A stretch of 64,000 nucleotides of DNA from Vibrio gallicus (GTDB taxonomy: Bacteria; Pseudomonadota; Gammaproteobacteria; Enterobacterales; Vibrionaceae), in contig NZ_AP024871.1 in NCBI RefSeq assembly GCF_024346875.1, positions 124,001 to 188,000 of the forward strand, written 5' to 3'. The notes beneath the pieces were generated by a model. That model was not told where the DNA came from. It did not search any database and was given only the letters and a program-made list of their open reading frames with translations. The position numbers were made by a program, and so were the translations under genes. Each line of letters starts with the position of its first letter. The first letter of the stretch is position 1. This document shows, piece by piece, positions 27,640 to 39,058 of this stretch.

Positions 27640-28905
27640 ATGCCAGATGAACCTACCGCGGATGATTTTCGCCAACAAGCCCTCAATTATCATGAATTCC
27701 CTAAGCCCGGTAAAATTGGTGTAGAGCTCACCACAGCAGCTGAAACGGCTGTGGACCTCTCGCTCGCTTATAGCCCCGGAGTTGCAGAGCCAGTACGTGA
27801 AATAGCTCAAAATATCGACAGTGTGTATAGGTACACAGCCAAAGGCAATATGGTAGCCGTTATCTCTAATGGTACCGCTATCTTAGGTTTGGGTAATTTA
27901 GGCCCAATGGCGTCAAAGCCGGTTATGGAAGGTAAGTCTCTATTATTTAAACGATTTGCAGGGCTAGATTCTATTGATATACAGGTCAAGCACCGCACCA
28001 TAGATGAGTTTGTTGATACGGTAACAGCCATTGCTGATACCTTTGGTGGTATCAATCTAGAAGATATTAAAGCACCAGACTGCTTTGAAATTGAGCGTCG
28101 CTTGATTGAGAACTGTGATATTCCGGTATTCCATGATGATCAGCATGGAACTGCGATAGTCACGGCAGCAGGAATGTTAAATGCGATTGAGCTGCAAGGA
28201 AAACAGCTTTGCGATTCGACCATTGTTTGCTTAGGGGCTGGTGCTGCGGCAGTTGCCTGTATGGAGCTGTTGATAAAATGCGGTGCGTTGCGAGAGAAGA
28301 TTTATATGCTCGACCGCAAAGGGGTTATCCATACACGCCGCGATGACCTTAATGAATATAAGCAGTTGTTTGCCAGTAATACAGACAAGCGTACCTTAGA
28401 AGACGTTATCGAAGGTGCCGACTTATTTCTAGGGGTATCAGGTCCTGATCTACTCTCTGCTGAAGCACTAGCTTTGATGGGAGACAAACCCGTGGTTTTT
28501 GCGTGCTCTAATCCAGACCCTGAAATCCAACCACAGATAGCACATCAAGTGCGTGATGATTTGATTATGGGAACTGGACGCTCTGATTATCCCAATCAGG
28601 TCAACAATGTGATCTGTTTTCCGTTTATTTTTCGCGGGGCGTTAGATGTTAGAGCCAGCGAAATAAATATTGAAATGAAACTGGCTGCGGTAGAGGCGAT
28701 TCGTCAACTGGCAAAAGAGCCCGTCCCGAAATCGGTGTTGCAGGCTGCAGGAGTTGATTCTCTAGAGTTTGGTTCAGGTTACATCATTCCAAAACCAATG
28801 GACCCGCGCTTACTACCACGTATTGCAACGGCTGTTGCAACCGCAGCGATAGAGTCTGGTGTGGCAAGAATCGAACTACCCGATAATTACATGCAATCGC
28901 AATGA
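27640..28905 (+). CDS. Malic enzyme, short MaeB-like form
   Basis: Oxidative decarboxylation of malate to pyruvate, usually with NADP. The 421 residues consist of the malic N-terminal domain (YSPGVAEPVREI near 48-59, TAILGLGNLGPMASKPVMEGK near 84-104) and the NAD(P)-binding domain (CLGAGAAAVACMELL near 193-207). It lacks the C-terminal phosphotransacetylase-like domain of E. coli MaeB. Catalytic EDIKAPDCFEIE and FHDDQHGTAIV are intact. An AAAAGGAT ribosome binding site precedes ATG 27640. Converges on metJ over a shared terminator. Confidence 0.93.
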   Translation: MPDEPTADDFRQQALNYHEFPKPGKIGVELTTAAETAVDLSLAYSPGVAEPVREIAQNIDSVYRYTAKGNMVAVISNGTAILGLGNLGPMASKPVMEGKSLLFKRFAGLDSIDIQVKHRTIDEFVDTVTAIADTFGGINLEDIKAPDCFEIERRLIENCDIPVFHDDQHGTAIVTAAGMLNAIELQGKQLCDSTIVCLGAGAAAVACMELLIKCGALREKIYMLDRKGVIHTRRDDLNEYKQLFASNTDKRTLEDVIEGADLFLGVSGPDLLSAEALALMGDKPVVFACSNPDPEIQPQIAHQVRDDLIMGTGRSDYPNQVNNVICFPFIFRGALDVRASEINIEMKLAAVEAIRQLAKEPVPKSVLQAAGVDSLEFGSGYIIPKPMDPRLLPRIATAVATAAIESGVARIELPDNYMQSQ

Positions 28906-28919
28906 GTTATCAGTGAGCT

Positions 28920-28949
28920 AAAGACATCCTCGGGTATGAGGGTGTCTTT
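28920..28949. terminator. Bidirectional terminator between malic enzyme and metJ
   Basis: AAAGACATCCTC (28920-28931) and GAGGGTGTCTTT (28938-28949) pair over 12 bp with one wobble around GGGTAT. Both ends are A/T-rich, so it can serve both convergent genes. Confidence 0.75.
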
Positions 28950-28954
28950 AAATA

Positions 28955-29272
28955 TTATTCATCAAATGTTTCTAGTTCAATACCTAGCTCGGTCATAATT
29001 TGTTTGGCTTCAGTTGGGATCTCATCGGGACAATCCTTTCTTAAATCTTCATCGGTAGGCAGCGGTTGACCGGTATAAGCATGTAAAAAAGCTTCGCACA
29101 ATAGCTCACTATTGGTTGCGTGACGTAAGTTATTAATTTGGCGTCGCGTTCTTTCATCGGTCAAAATCTTTAGTACCTTAAGGGGAATAGATACCGTAAT
29201 CTTTTTAACTTGGGTGCTTTTTTTGCCGTGCTCTGCATAAGGGCTAATGTACTCGCCGTTCCAATCTGCCAT
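28955..29272 (-). CDS. metJ: Methionine repressor MetJ
   Basis: Ribbon-helix-helix dimer that binds tandem 8-base met boxes with S-adenosylmethionine as corepressor. 105 residues; [46 protein letters not shown] is the nearly invariant DNA-binding and helical core. Divergent from metB with met boxes in between, so it controls itself and metBL; a further met-box array precedes metF. Confidence 0.98.
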   Translation of the reverse strand: MADWNGEYISPYAEHGKKSTQVKKITVSIPLKVLKILTDERTRRQINNLRHATNSELLCEAFLHAYTGQPLPTDEDLRKDCPDEIPTEAKQIMTELGIELETFDE

Positions 29273-29350
29273 GGAAAACCTATATTTACCGATTAAGGGA
29301 TACTGATAACATGATTTTAGCGATGTTTACTGCTACAAGTAAAGGCATTT

Positions 29351-29374
29351 AGACGTCTAGATGTGTTGAAGTCC
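29351..29374. promoter_or_regulatory. MetJ operator (met boxes) between metJ and metB
   Basis: Tandem 8-base boxes: AGACGTCT (29351-29358, perfect consensus), AGATGTGT (29359-29366), and a weaker TGAAGTCC (29367-29374). MetJ dimers bind side by side on such arrays. The array lies about 80 bases before metB and 78 bases before metJ, in the shared control region. Confidence 0.85.
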
Positions 29375-29453
29375 GATAATAGGAAAGGTAATCTATAGGA
29401 ATATAAGTGATTGGTATCCAGATTCGCCACTCATTGTCAAAGGAAGGCTTAAA

Positions 29454-30623
29454 ATGAGCAGTAAACATAAACCATCAACAATCGCAGTTCGTACTGGTAT
29501 CGAGTCTGATACACAGCATCATGCCGTTGTTCCTCCGATTTATTTATCAACCAATTATGGTTTTCCGTCATTTGGCGATGTACCGACATACGACTATACC
29601 CGTTCAGGTAACCCTAACCGTAACCTATTAGAAACGGCTTTATTTGAATTGGAGTCTGGGAAAGGTGCGGTTGTTACCAATTGTGGAACCTCGGCATTGA
29701 ATCTTTGGGTTTCAACATTTTTAGGCCCAGATGATTTAATCGTTGCTCCCCACGATTGTTACGGTGGGACCTATCGTTTATTTAATACCCGCTCATTAAA
29801 GGGTGATTTTAAGGTTGAGTTTGTTGATCAATCTGATGACACTGCGTTCTCTCAAGCTCTGGCTAAAAAGCCAAAGCTTATCTTATTAGAGACTCCTTCT
29901 AATCCATTGGTTAGGGTGGTTGATATTGCTAAGGTTTGTGAGCAAGCTAAAGCGATTGGTGCACTTGTCGCAGTCGATAACACCTTCCTAACTCCAATAT
30001 TCCAAAAGCCTTTAGAACTTGGGGCTGATTTTGTTATCCACTCCACCACCAAATTTATTAATGGCCATTCTGATGTTATTGGCGGTGTAGTTATTACCAA
30101 AGATGAGCAGCATGCTGATGAATTAAGCTGGTGGGGTAATTGCATCGGTGCTACCGGCACGCCTTTTGATAGCTATATGACACTACGTGGTATCCGTACT
30201 TTAGGTCCGCGTATGCGTGCTCACGAAGAAAGTTCGCAGCAGATTCTTGAGTACCTAAAAGCACAATCACGAGTGAAAACTATCTACCATCCGAGTCTAC
30301 CGCAGCACCCTGGGCATGATATCGCCAAGCGTCAGCAGACTGGGTTTGGCAGTATGTTGAGCTTTGAGTTTGATGGCAGCATGGATGAACTGAAGGTGTT
30401 TGTGAGTGGCTTAACCCTATTCTCATTAGCTGAATCGTTAGGTGGTGTAGAGAGTTTGATTTGTCATCCAGCGACTATGACCCACCGCGCTATGGGAGAG
30501 GAAGCACTGGCTGAAGCTGGTATCTCTCACTTTTTATTACGTCTTTCTGTAGGTCTTGAGGATGCAGGGGATTTGATTGCTGATTTAGAACAAGCGTTTT
30601 CATTGCTAGAGGTGCAACAATGA
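29454..30623 (+). CDS. metB: Cystathionine gamma-synthase
   Basis: PLP enzyme joining O-succinylhomoserine and cysteine to cystathionine. 389 residues of the Cys/Met metabolism PLP family: YDYTRSGNPNR near 45-55, the PLP lysine in HSTTKFINGHSDVIGG near 199-214. AGGAAGG precedes ATG 29454. The stop overlaps metL by 4 bases (ATGA), the classical metBL operon. Confidence 0.96.
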   Translation: MSSKHKPSTIAVRTGIESDTQHHAVVPPIYLSTNYGFPSFGDVPTYDYTRSGNPNRNLLETALFELESGKGAVVTNCGTSALNLWVSTFLGPDDLIVAPHDCYGGTYRLFNTRSLKGDFKVEFVDQSDDTAFSQALAKKPKLILLETPSNPLVRVVDIAKVCEQAKAIGALVAVDNTFLTPIFQKPLELGADFVIHSTTKFINGHSDVIGGVVITKDEQHADELSWWGNCIGATGTPFDSYMTLRGIRTLGPRMRAHEESSQQILEYLKAQSRVKTIYHPSLPQHPGHDIAKRQQTGFGSMLSFEFDGSMDELKVFVSGLTLFSLAESLGGVESLICHPATMTHRAMGEEALAEAGISHFLLRLSVGLEDAGDLIADLEQAFSLLEVQQ

Positions 30624-33025
30624 GCCAGATTCAACTCCATAAATTTGGTGGAAGTAGCCTAGCAAACGCAGAGTGTTTTCGTCGGGTTGTTAATATCCTA
30701 AGAGCACACTCCGGAGCATCTGATCTTACGGTTGTTTCTGCTGCGGGTTCAACTACCAATAATTTACTGAAATGGTTAGCGGCGCTAGATAAAGATGGGC
30801 GCATCGCTCATGAGGTACTGTTGGAGCTTCGAGCCTATCAGAATGCCCTTATTAGTGAATTACTTCCGCCAACTTTGGCACAGCCTTTACAGCAGGCACT
30901 AAATGCTGAGATTTCTGGTATTGGCGCTCTTAATGCCCCGTTATCTGAGCCGCAAAAGGCCGCAGTTTTAGGGCATGGAGAGGTATGGTCATCTCGCTTG
31001 TTGTCTGCATTACTAAATCACGAGCAGATGCCGGCTATTGCTCTCGATTCACGCGATTTTCTGCGTGCTGAAATCGGGACGCAACCTGAAATAGACCGCA
31101 ATCTTTCGTGGCCTCTGATTAAAGCGACATTAGCACAGCACCCTCATTGCCGTAAGGTAATCACCGGGTTTATGGCTCAAAACCAGCAAGGAGAAACGGT
31201 TCTTCTTGGTCGCAATGGTTCGGACTATTCAGCGACCATCATTGGTGCTTTGGCCGAGGTTGAAAAAGTAACCATCTGGAGCGATGTAGCGGGTGTGTAC
31301 AGTGCTGATCCCCGCATTGTAAGTGATGCGTGTTTATTGCCACTTTTACGCTTAGATGAAGCCAGCGAGCTTGCTCGTTTAGCCGCACCGGTACTGCATA
31401 GTCGTACATTGCAGCCTGTTGCTCAAAGTACTATGGATCTTGAGCTACGTTGTAGTCATCAACCTGAGTCTGGCTCCACCCGTATTGAGCGCGTTCTTGC
31501 CTCTGGTCGAGGTGCTAAAATCGTAACGTCATTGGATGATGTTCATCTAATTGAGCTGACAGATTCTCATTCCCATGATTTTGAGGCATTGGAGCCGAAA
31601 GTGCTTAACGTGCTAAATAAGGCACAGCTTGCACCATTGGCTTATGAATGCGATTCCGATGCTCGCTGTGTACGCTTGGCTTATACTGGCGAACTGCTTC
31701 CCGGTGCAGTTGAGTGTATTGAAAGTGCCTCTTTGGAGGTGGGTTTAGAGGTGAAATCTGGATTCTCGCTGGTGGCGGCAGTCGGTGCTGGTGTGACTAA
31801 CAATGCCAATCATTGCTTTGGTTTTTATCAGCAGCTTAAAAATACCGCTGTTGAATTCATGTTTGAAACAGAGAGCGAGCTCAGCCTTATTGCTATTTTG
31901 CGTAAAGCGCATGCTCCAGTGCTTTTGCAATCGCTACATACGCAACTGTTCCAGGCTCAAAAGCGAATCGGATTGGTGTTGTGTGGTAAAGGTAATATTG
32001 GTTCCAACTGGGTTGAGTTATTTGCACAGCAGAAGGATTCCTTAGAGAAGCGTCATAGCATGAGTTTTGACTTGATCGCCGTTGTGGCAAGTAATTGTTA
32101 TTGGTTTGATGAGCAGGGTATCAATGCCAATGTGGTTAATGCTCGCTTCAAAGATGAAGCATTAACCAATCAAGAGGATTGGTTAGAAAAAGTAAGCAGA
32201 CAAACGCAGTATGATGAAATCGTCATTATTGATGTTACCGCTAGCCAGCAGGTTTCTGACCGTTATCTTGAATTTGCAGAGCGTGGACTGCATGTTATAT
32301 CAGCAAATAAGCTAGCAGGCTCTGCCAATAGTCAGTTCTATTATCAGGTGCAAGACTTGTTTGCCAAAACCGGCCGTCATTGGCTGTACAATGCAACAGT
32401 AGGTGCGGGGTTACCGGTAAACCATACTGTGCGAGACCTGCGAGAGAGTGGTGATGAGATTGTGGCTTTAGCCGGTATATTCTCAGGCACTTTGTCATGG
32501 TTATTTCAGCAGTACGATGGTGCGGTTCCATTCAGCGAGTTGGTGGACTTAGCTTGGCAACAAGGGCTTACCGAGCCAGATCCTCGATCAGATCTTGATG
32601 GTACGGATGTTATGCGCAAACTAGTTATCCTAGCTAGGGAGTCGGGATTAGAGATTGAGCCTGAAAATGTCAAGGTAGAGTCTTTGGTACCAGAAAGCTT
32701 GTTGAAGCTGCATGTCGATGACTTTTTCTCACAGGCACACCTGCTTAACGAGATCCTACAGGAACGCCTAGAAGCTGCTCAGTCACAAGGTAAGGTTCTT
32801 CGCTATATCGCTCGCCTAACCAAAGATGGCAACGCGACAGTAGGCGTAGAGGCTCTTGATGAGCATCATGCATTAGCTAATCTACTACCATGCGATAATA
32901 TCTTTGCTATAGAAAGTAAATGGTACAAGGATAATCCATTGGTGATCAGGGGCCCAGGAGCGGGGCGAGAGGTTACCGCAGGGGCACTTCAATCAGACCT
33001 GAATCGACTCTCAGGGTTGCTTTGA
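30620..33025 (+). CDS. metL: Bifunctional aspartokinase II / homoserine dehydrogenase II
   Basis: First and third steps from aspartate to homoserine. The 801-residue fusion starts with the kinase motif HKFGGSSLANAE; WSDVAGVYSADPR near 220-232 closes the kinase active site. After a degenerate ACT-like linker, the homoserine dehydrogenase domain begins at about 450 (LVLCGKGNIGSNW) with NATVGAGLPVNHTVRDL near 591-607 and DPRSDLDGTDVMRKLVILARE near 653-673. The MetL assignment rests on fusion plus metB linkage; ThrA has similar domains but sits with thrBC. Confidence 0.96.
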   Translation: MSQIQLHKFGGSSLANAECFRRVVNILRAHSGASDLTVVSAAGSTTNNLLKWLAALDKDGRIAHEVLLELRAYQNALISELLPPTLAQPLQQALNAEISGIGALNAPLSEPQKAAVLGHGEVWSSRLLSALLNHEQMPAIALDSRDFLRAEIGTQPEIDRNLSWPLIKATLAQHPHCRKVITGFMAQNQQGETVLLGRNGSDYSATIIGALAEVEKVTIWSDVAGVYSADPRIVSDACLLPLLRLDEASELARLAAPVLHSRTLQPVAQSTMDLELRCSHQPESGSTRIERVLASGRGAKIVTSLDDVHLIELTDSHSHDFEALEPKVLNVLNKAQLAPLAYECDSDARCVRLAYTGELLPGAVECIESASLEVGLEVKSGFSLVAAVGAGVTNNANHCFGFYQQLKNTAVEFMFETESELSLIAILRKAHAPVLLQSLHTQLFQAQKRIGLVLCGKGNIGSNWVELFAQQKDSLEKRHSMSFDLIAVVASNCYWFDEQGINANVVNARFKDEALTNQEDWLEKVSRQTQYDEIVIIDVTASQQVSDRYLEFAERGLHVISANKLAGSANSQFYYQVQDLFAKTGRHWLYNATVGAGLPVNHTVRDLRESGDEIVALAGIFSGTLSWLFQQYDGAVPFSELVDLAWQQGLTEPDPRSDLDGTDVMRKLVILARESGLEIEPENVKVESLVPESLLKLHVDDFFSQAHLLNEILQERLEAAQSQGKVLRYIARLTKDGNATVGVEALDEHHALANLLPCDNIFAIESKWYKDNPLVIRGPGAGREVTAGALQSDLNRLSGLL

Positions 33026-33030
33026 TTTTA

Positions 33031-33056
33031 ACGCCACCATATCTGGTGGCGTTTTT
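33031..33056 (+). terminator. Intrinsic terminator of metBL
   Basis: ACGCCACCA (33031-33039) and TGGTGGCGT (33044-33052) form a perfect 9-bp stem with a TATC loop, followed by TTTTT. Confidence 0.88.
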
Positions 33057-33123
33057 GTATTTAGTAAAAGCATAATTATGTTCAATATATTATTGACAAC
33101 AGCGGCATAAATTTACATTATTT

Positions 33124-33147
33124 AGACATATAGACGTCTAAACGTAT
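33124..33147 (+). promoter_or_regulatory. MetJ operator (met boxes) upstream of metF
   Basis: Three contiguous 8-base boxes: AGACATAT (33124-33131), AGACGTCT (33132-33139, perfect), AAACGTAT (33140-33147), 39 bases before the metF start. The central box is identical to the best box of the metJ-metB operator. Confidence 0.85.
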
Positions 33148-33173
33148 TTTTAGCCGAGATAATTTGGCTTTAA

Positions 33174-34076
<903 letters not shown>

Positions 34077-34091
34077 CCCTGAATTTGAATA

Positions 34092-34120
34092 AAAAAAAGG
34101 ACCGTATAGGTCCTTTTTTT
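34092..34120 (+). terminator. Intrinsic terminator of metF (possibly shared with aphA)
   Basis: AAAAAAAGGACC (34092-34103) pairs with GGTCCTTTTTTT (34109-34120) around GTATA. A-run and T-run make it usable from both sides, and aphA ends 18 bases away in the opposite direction. Confidence 0.85.
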
Positions 34121-34137
34121 ATGAATGACTTAAAGTA

Positions 34138-34668
34138 TTAAGCAATTTCGCTTAGTACTTCTTGAGCCCACTCATTCCAAGCTTGACGCGTAAGAAGATT
34201 ACGACGTAGTGCTAGGCGTTCAATCTTTTCTCTTTGATTGAGTAGACGGACATCAGAATAGTGTGAGCTTTCAATATCTTGGTAGAATTGAACTAACTTG
34301 CGAGAGTCACTTAAAGCCAGTTGCAGTTGGTCAGAGAAGCCTTCAGAAGGCTGCACTTCACATGCGTATAGCTTAGCTGCAAATTCATCACGTACCGCAG
34401 GGTGCGCGATAGGTTGATCAAACCAACCAGCTAGAGACTCACGACCTTTATCAGTAATCGAATAGATTTTCTTATCCGGTTTACCTGATTGAGGTTGTAG
34501 TTCACAGGTAACCATTTCATTGGCTGCTAGTTTGTTTAACTCGCGGTAAACCTGTTGATGACTCGCTTTCCAGAAATAGCCAATGCTATAGGAAAATTCT
34601 TTAGTGATGTCGTACCCAGTCGCATCGCGTGTGCTTAGTACGGTTAAAATAACGTATGGTAATGACAT
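34138..34668 (-). CDS. aphA: PadR-family quorum-sensing regulator AphA
   Basis: Low-cell-density master regulator of Vibrio; in V. cholerae it activates tcpPH with AphB, and it represses and is repressed by HapR/LuxR. From ATG 34668 the protein has 176 residues, starting MSLPYVILTVLSTRDATGYD; the 14 in-frame codons further upstream do not fit the family. Winged helix at about 1-85 (FWKASHQQVYRELNKL is the recognition helix) and a C-terminal helical dimerisation region (LRRNLLTRQAWNEWAQEVL). Neighbour of ppc as in V. cholerae. Long leader upstream, see next entry. Confidence 0.93.
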   Translation of the reverse strand: MSLPYVILTVLSTRDATGYDITKEFSYSIGYFWKASHQQVYRELNKLAANEMVTCELQPQSGKPDKKIYSITDKGRESLAGWFDQPIAHPAVRDEFAAKLYACEVQPSEGFSDQLQLALSDSRKLVQFYQDIESSHYSDVRLLNQREKIERLALRRNLLTRQAWNEWAQEVLSEIA

Positions 34669-34980
34669 GTTTTTCGTCCAAATTACTGCAATTAAAAAAC
34701 AACACACCAATCAGCCTCGGTAGTGTGAGGATATGTAAGAAAAGTGCGTAGTCACCCAAGGTTTACTTGGATGCATGTATTACCTTTTAAGCCTTTCTCA
34801 CCTGAGAAGAATATAGTTTTATTATGGGTAAGCTTGTTGCACAACGAGTTGCAAAGCTTAAGGAGAGTGTACCCTTGTTTATGTGCAATTAGATTATCGC
34901 AAAATAAGTATTACAAAAATGGGTTTCAGTAAGTCTGTTTCATATGCCTGCTGAATGTAACAGCAATGTTTTGTGCAATA
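34669..34980 (-). promoter_or_regulatory. aphA control region and structured leader
   Basis: About 310 bases without a gene between aphA and the ppc terminator. Two inverted repeats stand out: CCAAG/CTTGG (34756-34760, 34766-34770) and TAAGCT/AGCTTA (34829-34834, 34855-34860) extended inward by TTGCA/TGCAA (34837-34841, 34850-34854). In other vibrios aphA mRNA has a leader opened by Qrr small RNAs, and its promoter binds HapR/LuxR; I could not place those sites with confidence. Confidence 0.45.
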
Positions 34981-35010
34981 AAAAACCCTCAGCGTTAGCT
35001 GAGGGTTCTG
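34981..35010 (-). terminator. Intrinsic terminator of ppc
   Basis: AACCCTCAGC (34984-34993) and GCTGAGGGTT (34998-35007) form a perfect 10-bp stem around GTTA; the minus strand continues into TTTTT. Confidence 0.88.
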
Positions 35011-35034
35011 TTTATTCTTATCTGTAACAGATAC

Positions 35035-37665
35035 TTAGCCGGTATTGCGCATGCCTGCTGCGATACCTGCGATAGTCATCATCATTGCTTCTTCTAACTC
35101 AGGGTTATCTTCTTCAGTCTGACGAGTACGCTTCAGTAGTTCAACCTGTAGCATATTAAGCGGTTCAACATAGGTATTGCGTAGACGAATAGATTCTAGC
35201 CCCCATGGGTCGCTTTGCATTAGGTTTTCGTTGTTCTCTACCTTTAATACAGCTTCAATATCTTTATACATTTGTTGACGAAGATTCTCGCCAAGGCGCC
35301 ATAAGCTTGGGTCTGTAAGCTTCTGATCGTAGAGTTTAGATATCTCGGTGCTGCATTTGTAGAACACCATCTCTAGCATCCCTAGGCGGGTAGAGAAGAA
35401 CGGCCATTCACGGCACATATCTTCTAATAACTGCTGATGGCCTTTATCGATAGAGTATTGAATCGCTTCCCCAGCACCAAGCCAAGCAGGAAGAACCAGA
35501 CGGTTTTGGCTCCAAGAGAAGATCCATGGAATCGCTCGTAGACTCTCTACACCACCATTTGGGTTACGCTTTGAAGGACGTGAGCCCAATGGTAATTTAC
35601 CTAACTCCAACTCAGGAGTGGCTGCGCGGAAGTAAGGAACAAAATCAGGTTCGCCGCTTACAACATTGCGGTAAGCATCACAAGAAACCTGTGATAGTAC
35701 TTCCATTAGATCGCGCCATTCTTTTTTAGGCTCAGGAGGCGGCAGTAAGTTTGCTTCTAAGATAGCACTTGAATAAAGGTTTAGACTGTTCACTGCCACT
35801 TGAGGCAGCCCCAGTTTAAAGCGGATCATTTCGCCTTGTTCGGTTACACGAAGCCCGCCTTTTAAGCTCTTCGGTGGCTGAGATAGAAGTGCGGCATGCG
35901 CTGGAGCACCACCACGACCGATAGTACCGCCACGACCATGGAATAAGGTAAGGTCTATATTTTCTTTTTCAGAAACCTTGACTAGCTTATCCATTGCGTC
36001 ATATTGCGCCCAACCCGCAGCCATTACACCCGCATCTTTCGCTGAATCAGAATAGCCAATCATCACCATCTGTTCGCCTTGGATGAATCCACGATACCAA
36101 TCAATATCGTATAACTGCTGCATGACTTCTTCAGAACGATTAAGGTCATCAAGGGTTTCAAATAATGGGCATACACCAAGGCGGAATGGACAGCCAGATT
36201 CACGCAGTAGCAAGTGAACTGCAAGTACGTCAGATGCAGTGCGAGCCATAGAGATAACGTAGGACCCGAATGCTTCTTTAGGGTGTTGAGCAATAGTTTT
36301 ACAGGTTTCTAGAACCTCTTTTACCTCTTCGGATGGTTCCCAGTATTGTGGGATAAGAGGGCGGTTTGAGCTGAGTTCTTTTACTAAGAAGGCAACTTTA
36401 TCTTGCTCAGTCCATTGGTCATAGTCACCTAAGCCAAGATAGCGAGTAACCTCAGAAAGTACGTCTGAATGACGAGTACTTTCTTGACGGATGTCTAAGC
36501 GAACAAGGTGCACACCGAAGCATTGAATACGACGCAAGGTATCTAGTAATGAACCATCAGCAATAACACCCATACCACACTCGTGTAGAGAGGTGTAGAT
36601 GGCATGTAAAGGAGCCCAAAGTTGCTCAGCTGATTCAAGGATAGGGAGGTTTGGAACCTCTGTGCCCTGAGTTTTCGCGTCAATAACCTTAGTGGTATTT
36701 CTTAGCAGCGTACGAAGCTCTTTTAGGATTGCACGATAAGGTTCGTGGTTGTCTTTTGCTAGATCACGTACCGTGTCGTTGCTTCGTGTCATAGAGAGTT
36801 CAGAGATTAGATCTTCAATATCTATATGGTAAAGCTCAGCGGCTTTTGCTCTCGAAAGCCATAATACTTTTTGGGTGATGTGATGAGTTACGAATGGGTT
36901 ACCATCGCGGTCTCCACCGACCCAAGATGTGAAGTGAACAGGTCGCGCATCAATAGGTAATTTCTCATCTAAATAAGATGAAATTTTGCCATCAAGGTCG
37001 CGTAAGAAGTCAGGTACCGCTTCCCATAGTGAGTTCTCAACAACTGCAAATCCCCACTTCGCTTCATCTAATGGCGTTGGGCGTTGTTTACGGATAACGT
37101 CAGAGTGCCAGCTTTGAGCGATAAGTTGTTCAAGGCGTCGTTCGGTTTTTACTCGCTCACTATTAGTGATGTCGCTCAGGTCAAGCTTAGATAGGCAATC
37201 ATTAATCTTAACCAACTTATTGATCATAGTGCGACGTGTGATCTCAGTTGGGTGCGCCGTTAAAACCAGCTCAATATTGAGGTTTTTAATGGCTTCAGAG
37301 GTTTGCTCTTTAGTAATGCTTTTTTGTGACAGTTTGTCGAACAAGCTTTGGATAGAGTTTGCTTCACAAACGTCCTCATCACAATGGCGAGAAATGGTGT
37401 GATACTGATCTGCGATATTGGTCAAATTTAGAAATTGACTGAATGCGCGAGCGACCGGAATAAATTGCTCGTCCGGAAGTGTTTCTATTTCGGTGATTAA
37501 CGCTTGACGATCTTCTTGACTGCCATTGCGAGCAGCTTTGGACAGTTGACGAATTGTCTCAACTTTGTTGAGTATCTCCTCTCCATGGGCGTCTTTTATG
37601 GTGTTACCGAGTAGGTTCCCTAGCATTTTTACGTTGCTAGTAAGGGCCGAATACTTAGAGTTCAT
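35035..37665 (-). CDS. ppc: Phosphoenolpyruvate carboxylase
   Basis: Anaplerotic carboxylation of PEP to oxaloacetate. 876 residues, close to the E. coli 883. The catalytic His is at 138 in [28 protein letters not shown] near 575-588 and the C-terminal end GMRNTG, which closes the allosteric aspartate site, are intact. Single gene with its own terminator, next to the arginine biosynthesis cluster. Confidence 0.98.
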   Translation of the reverse strand: MNSKYSALTSNVKMLGNLLGNTIKDAHGEEILNKVETIRQLSKAARNGSQEDRQALITEIETLPDEQFIPVARAFSQFLNLTNIADQYHTISRHCDEDVCEANSIQSLFDKLSQKSITKEQTSEAIKNLNIELVLTAHPTEITRRTMINKLVKINDCLSKLDLSDITNSERVKTERRLEQLIAQSWHSDVIRKQRPTPLDEAKWGFAVVENSLWEAVPDFLRDLDGKISSYLDEKLPIDARPVHFTSWVGGDRDGNPFVTHHITQKVLWLSRAKAAELYHIDIEDLISELSMTRSNDTVRDLAKDNHEPYRAILKELRTLLRNTTKVIDAKTQGTEVPNLPILESAEQLWAPLHAIYTSLHECGMGVIADGSLLDTLRRIQCFGVHLVRLDIRQESTRHSDVLSEVTRYLGLGDYDQWTEQDKVAFLVKELSSNRPLIPQYWEPSEEVKEVLETCKTIAQHPKEAFGSYVISMARTASDVLAVHLLLRESGCPFRLGVCPLFETLDDLNRSEEVMQQLYDIDWYRGFIQGEQMVMIGYSDSAKDAGVMAAGWAQYDAMDKLVKVSEKENIDLTLFHGRGGTIGRGGAPAHAALLSQPPKSLKGGLRVTEQGEMIRFKLGLPQVAVNSLNLYSSAILEANLLPPPEPKKEWRDLMEVLSQVSCDAYRNVVSGEPDFVPYFRAATPELELGKLPLGSRPSKRNPNGGVESLRAIPWIFSWSQNRLVLPAWLGAGEAIQYSIDKGHQQLLEDMCREWPFFSTRLGMLEMVFYKCSTEISKLYDQKLTDPSLWRLGENLRQQMYKDIEAVLKVENNENLMQSDPWGLESIRLRNTYVEPLNMLQVELLKRTRQTEEDNPELEEAMMMTIAGIAAGMRNTG

Positions 37666-37828
37666 TGCAGTGTGCCTCGTAACAAAATTACATCTATTTC
37701 CTTGATATAGACTTCAATCTATCGAAGAAATGGGGACGGAGTCAAACTTTGTACATCAAAGAGTAAAAAACCAACAAATAACTTGATATTAATCATGTTC
37801 ATCATCGTGACTTATTTGAAAGTTTTAT

Positions 37829-38992
37829 TCAGTTTTGTTGTTCAAAGCAGTAGTGATGAATCGATCGCTGAAGGATATCTAAAGTCGGTTCGATAAAATC
37901 TAAGCTTAGATACTCATCGGGTTGGTGAGCCTGTTCTATTGAGCCTGGACCTAGAACCAACGTAGGACATAGTTGTTGTAGAAATGGTGCTTCAGTACAG
38001 TAGTTTACGGTTTGTGATTCAGTGTGACAGATCTCTTGCATGGTATGGACAAACTCATGTTTGTGGTCGCATTCGTAGCCTGGAATTGCGTCATGCAATG
38101 GTGTAATTGTAATTCTGCTCGGCCACTGTTGTTCTATTGGTTCTAGCACTTCTTGCAGGAGCTGGTCTAGGCTCTCTAAGCTCAACCCTGGTAGCGGCCT
38201 TAGATCATAGTGAAGCTCGCAACAGCCACAGATTCGATTGGCACTATCTCCGCCATGGATATGACCAAGGTTCAAGGTCGGGTTAGGAATCGCAAAGCCT
38301 GGGTGATGGTGGTCTTTGATCAGCTTTTCCTTGAGTTGCATTAGTGCGTACATGACTTGATGCATGATCTCGATAGCATTGATGCCTAGTGCCGGGTCTG
38401 AAGAGTGTCCCGATTTCCCTGTAATGCGAATGGAATTGGCCATATGACCTTTATGTCCCCGAACTGGAACTAAGCTAGTAGGCTCACCAATGATGCAATA
38501 ATCAGGCTTGAAAGGGGCGTCCTTAGTAAAGTGTCTAGCCCCTAGCATTGTCGTTTCTTCATCGCAGGTTGCTAGGATATATAAGGGTTTGCTCTGCTTA
38601 CCCCAATCTGTCCCCTTACTATGCATTTTCTTTACTGCGTCGAGAATAAAGGCAAAGAACCCCTTCATGTCAGCAGTCCCTAGACCATAGTAGCGATTGT
38701 TGTCGAGAGTCAGTTTATGTGGGTCATAGTTCCAGCGGCCCTCATCAAATGGCACCGTATCTGTATGGCCTGCTAACAATAGACCGCCGCTTCCTTGACC
38801 AAGTTGTGCCATTAGGTTGTATTTACCGGGTTCGACTTCTTCAGTTGAAACAGCAAATCCCAAACTTTCAAACCAGATGGCTAGCTTTTCGATGACTTTA
38901 GCGTTGCCTTGATCCCATTTTTCATCGGTTGAGCTGATAGAAGAGGTGCTAATTAGGCCTTGGTAAACGTCTATAAAATCAGGTAATCGCAT
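37829..38992 (-). CDS. argE: Acetylornithine deacetylase
   Basis: Hydrolyses N2-acetylornithine to ornithine and acetate. M20 metallopeptidase fold of 387 residues from ATG 38992 ([20 protein letters not shown]); a GTG at 39010 would add six residues and cannot be excluded. Zinc ligand regions [12 protein letters not shown] near 78-89, [11 protein letters not shown] near 106-116 and [13 protein letters not shown] near 142-154. Divergent from argCBGH with a shared control region, the classical argE-argCBH arrangement. Confidence 0.95.
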   Translation of the reverse strand: MRLPDFIDVYQGLISTSSISSTDEKWDQGNAKVIEKLAIWFESLGFAVSTEEVEPGKYNLMAQLGQGSGGLLLAGHTDTVPFDEGRWNYDPHKLTLDNNRYYGLGTADMKGFFAFILDAVKKMHSKGTDWGKQSKPLYILATCDEETTMLGARHFTKDAPFKPDYCIIGEPTSLVPVRGHKGHMANSIRITGKSGHSSDPALGINAIEIMHQVMYALMQLKEKLIKDHHHPGFAIPNPTLNLGHIHGGDSANRICGCCELHYDLRPLPGLSLESLDQLLQEVLEPIEQQWPSRITITPLHDAIPGYECDHKHEFVHTMQEICHTESQTVNYCTEAPFLQQLCPTLVLGPGSIEQAHQPDEYLSLDFIEPTLDILQRSIHHYCFEQQN

Positions 38993-39058
38993 ATTTATAT
39001 TTGCATCCACTATTGACAGATTAATACTGAGAGGGTAAAAACATACTAAATCACATAA

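Noticed and set aside
34888..34910. Possible LuxR/HapR operator upstream of aphA (TTATTTTGCGATAAT on the minus strand)
   Set aside because: Only a partial match to the palindromic consensus as I remember it; too weak to list as a site.
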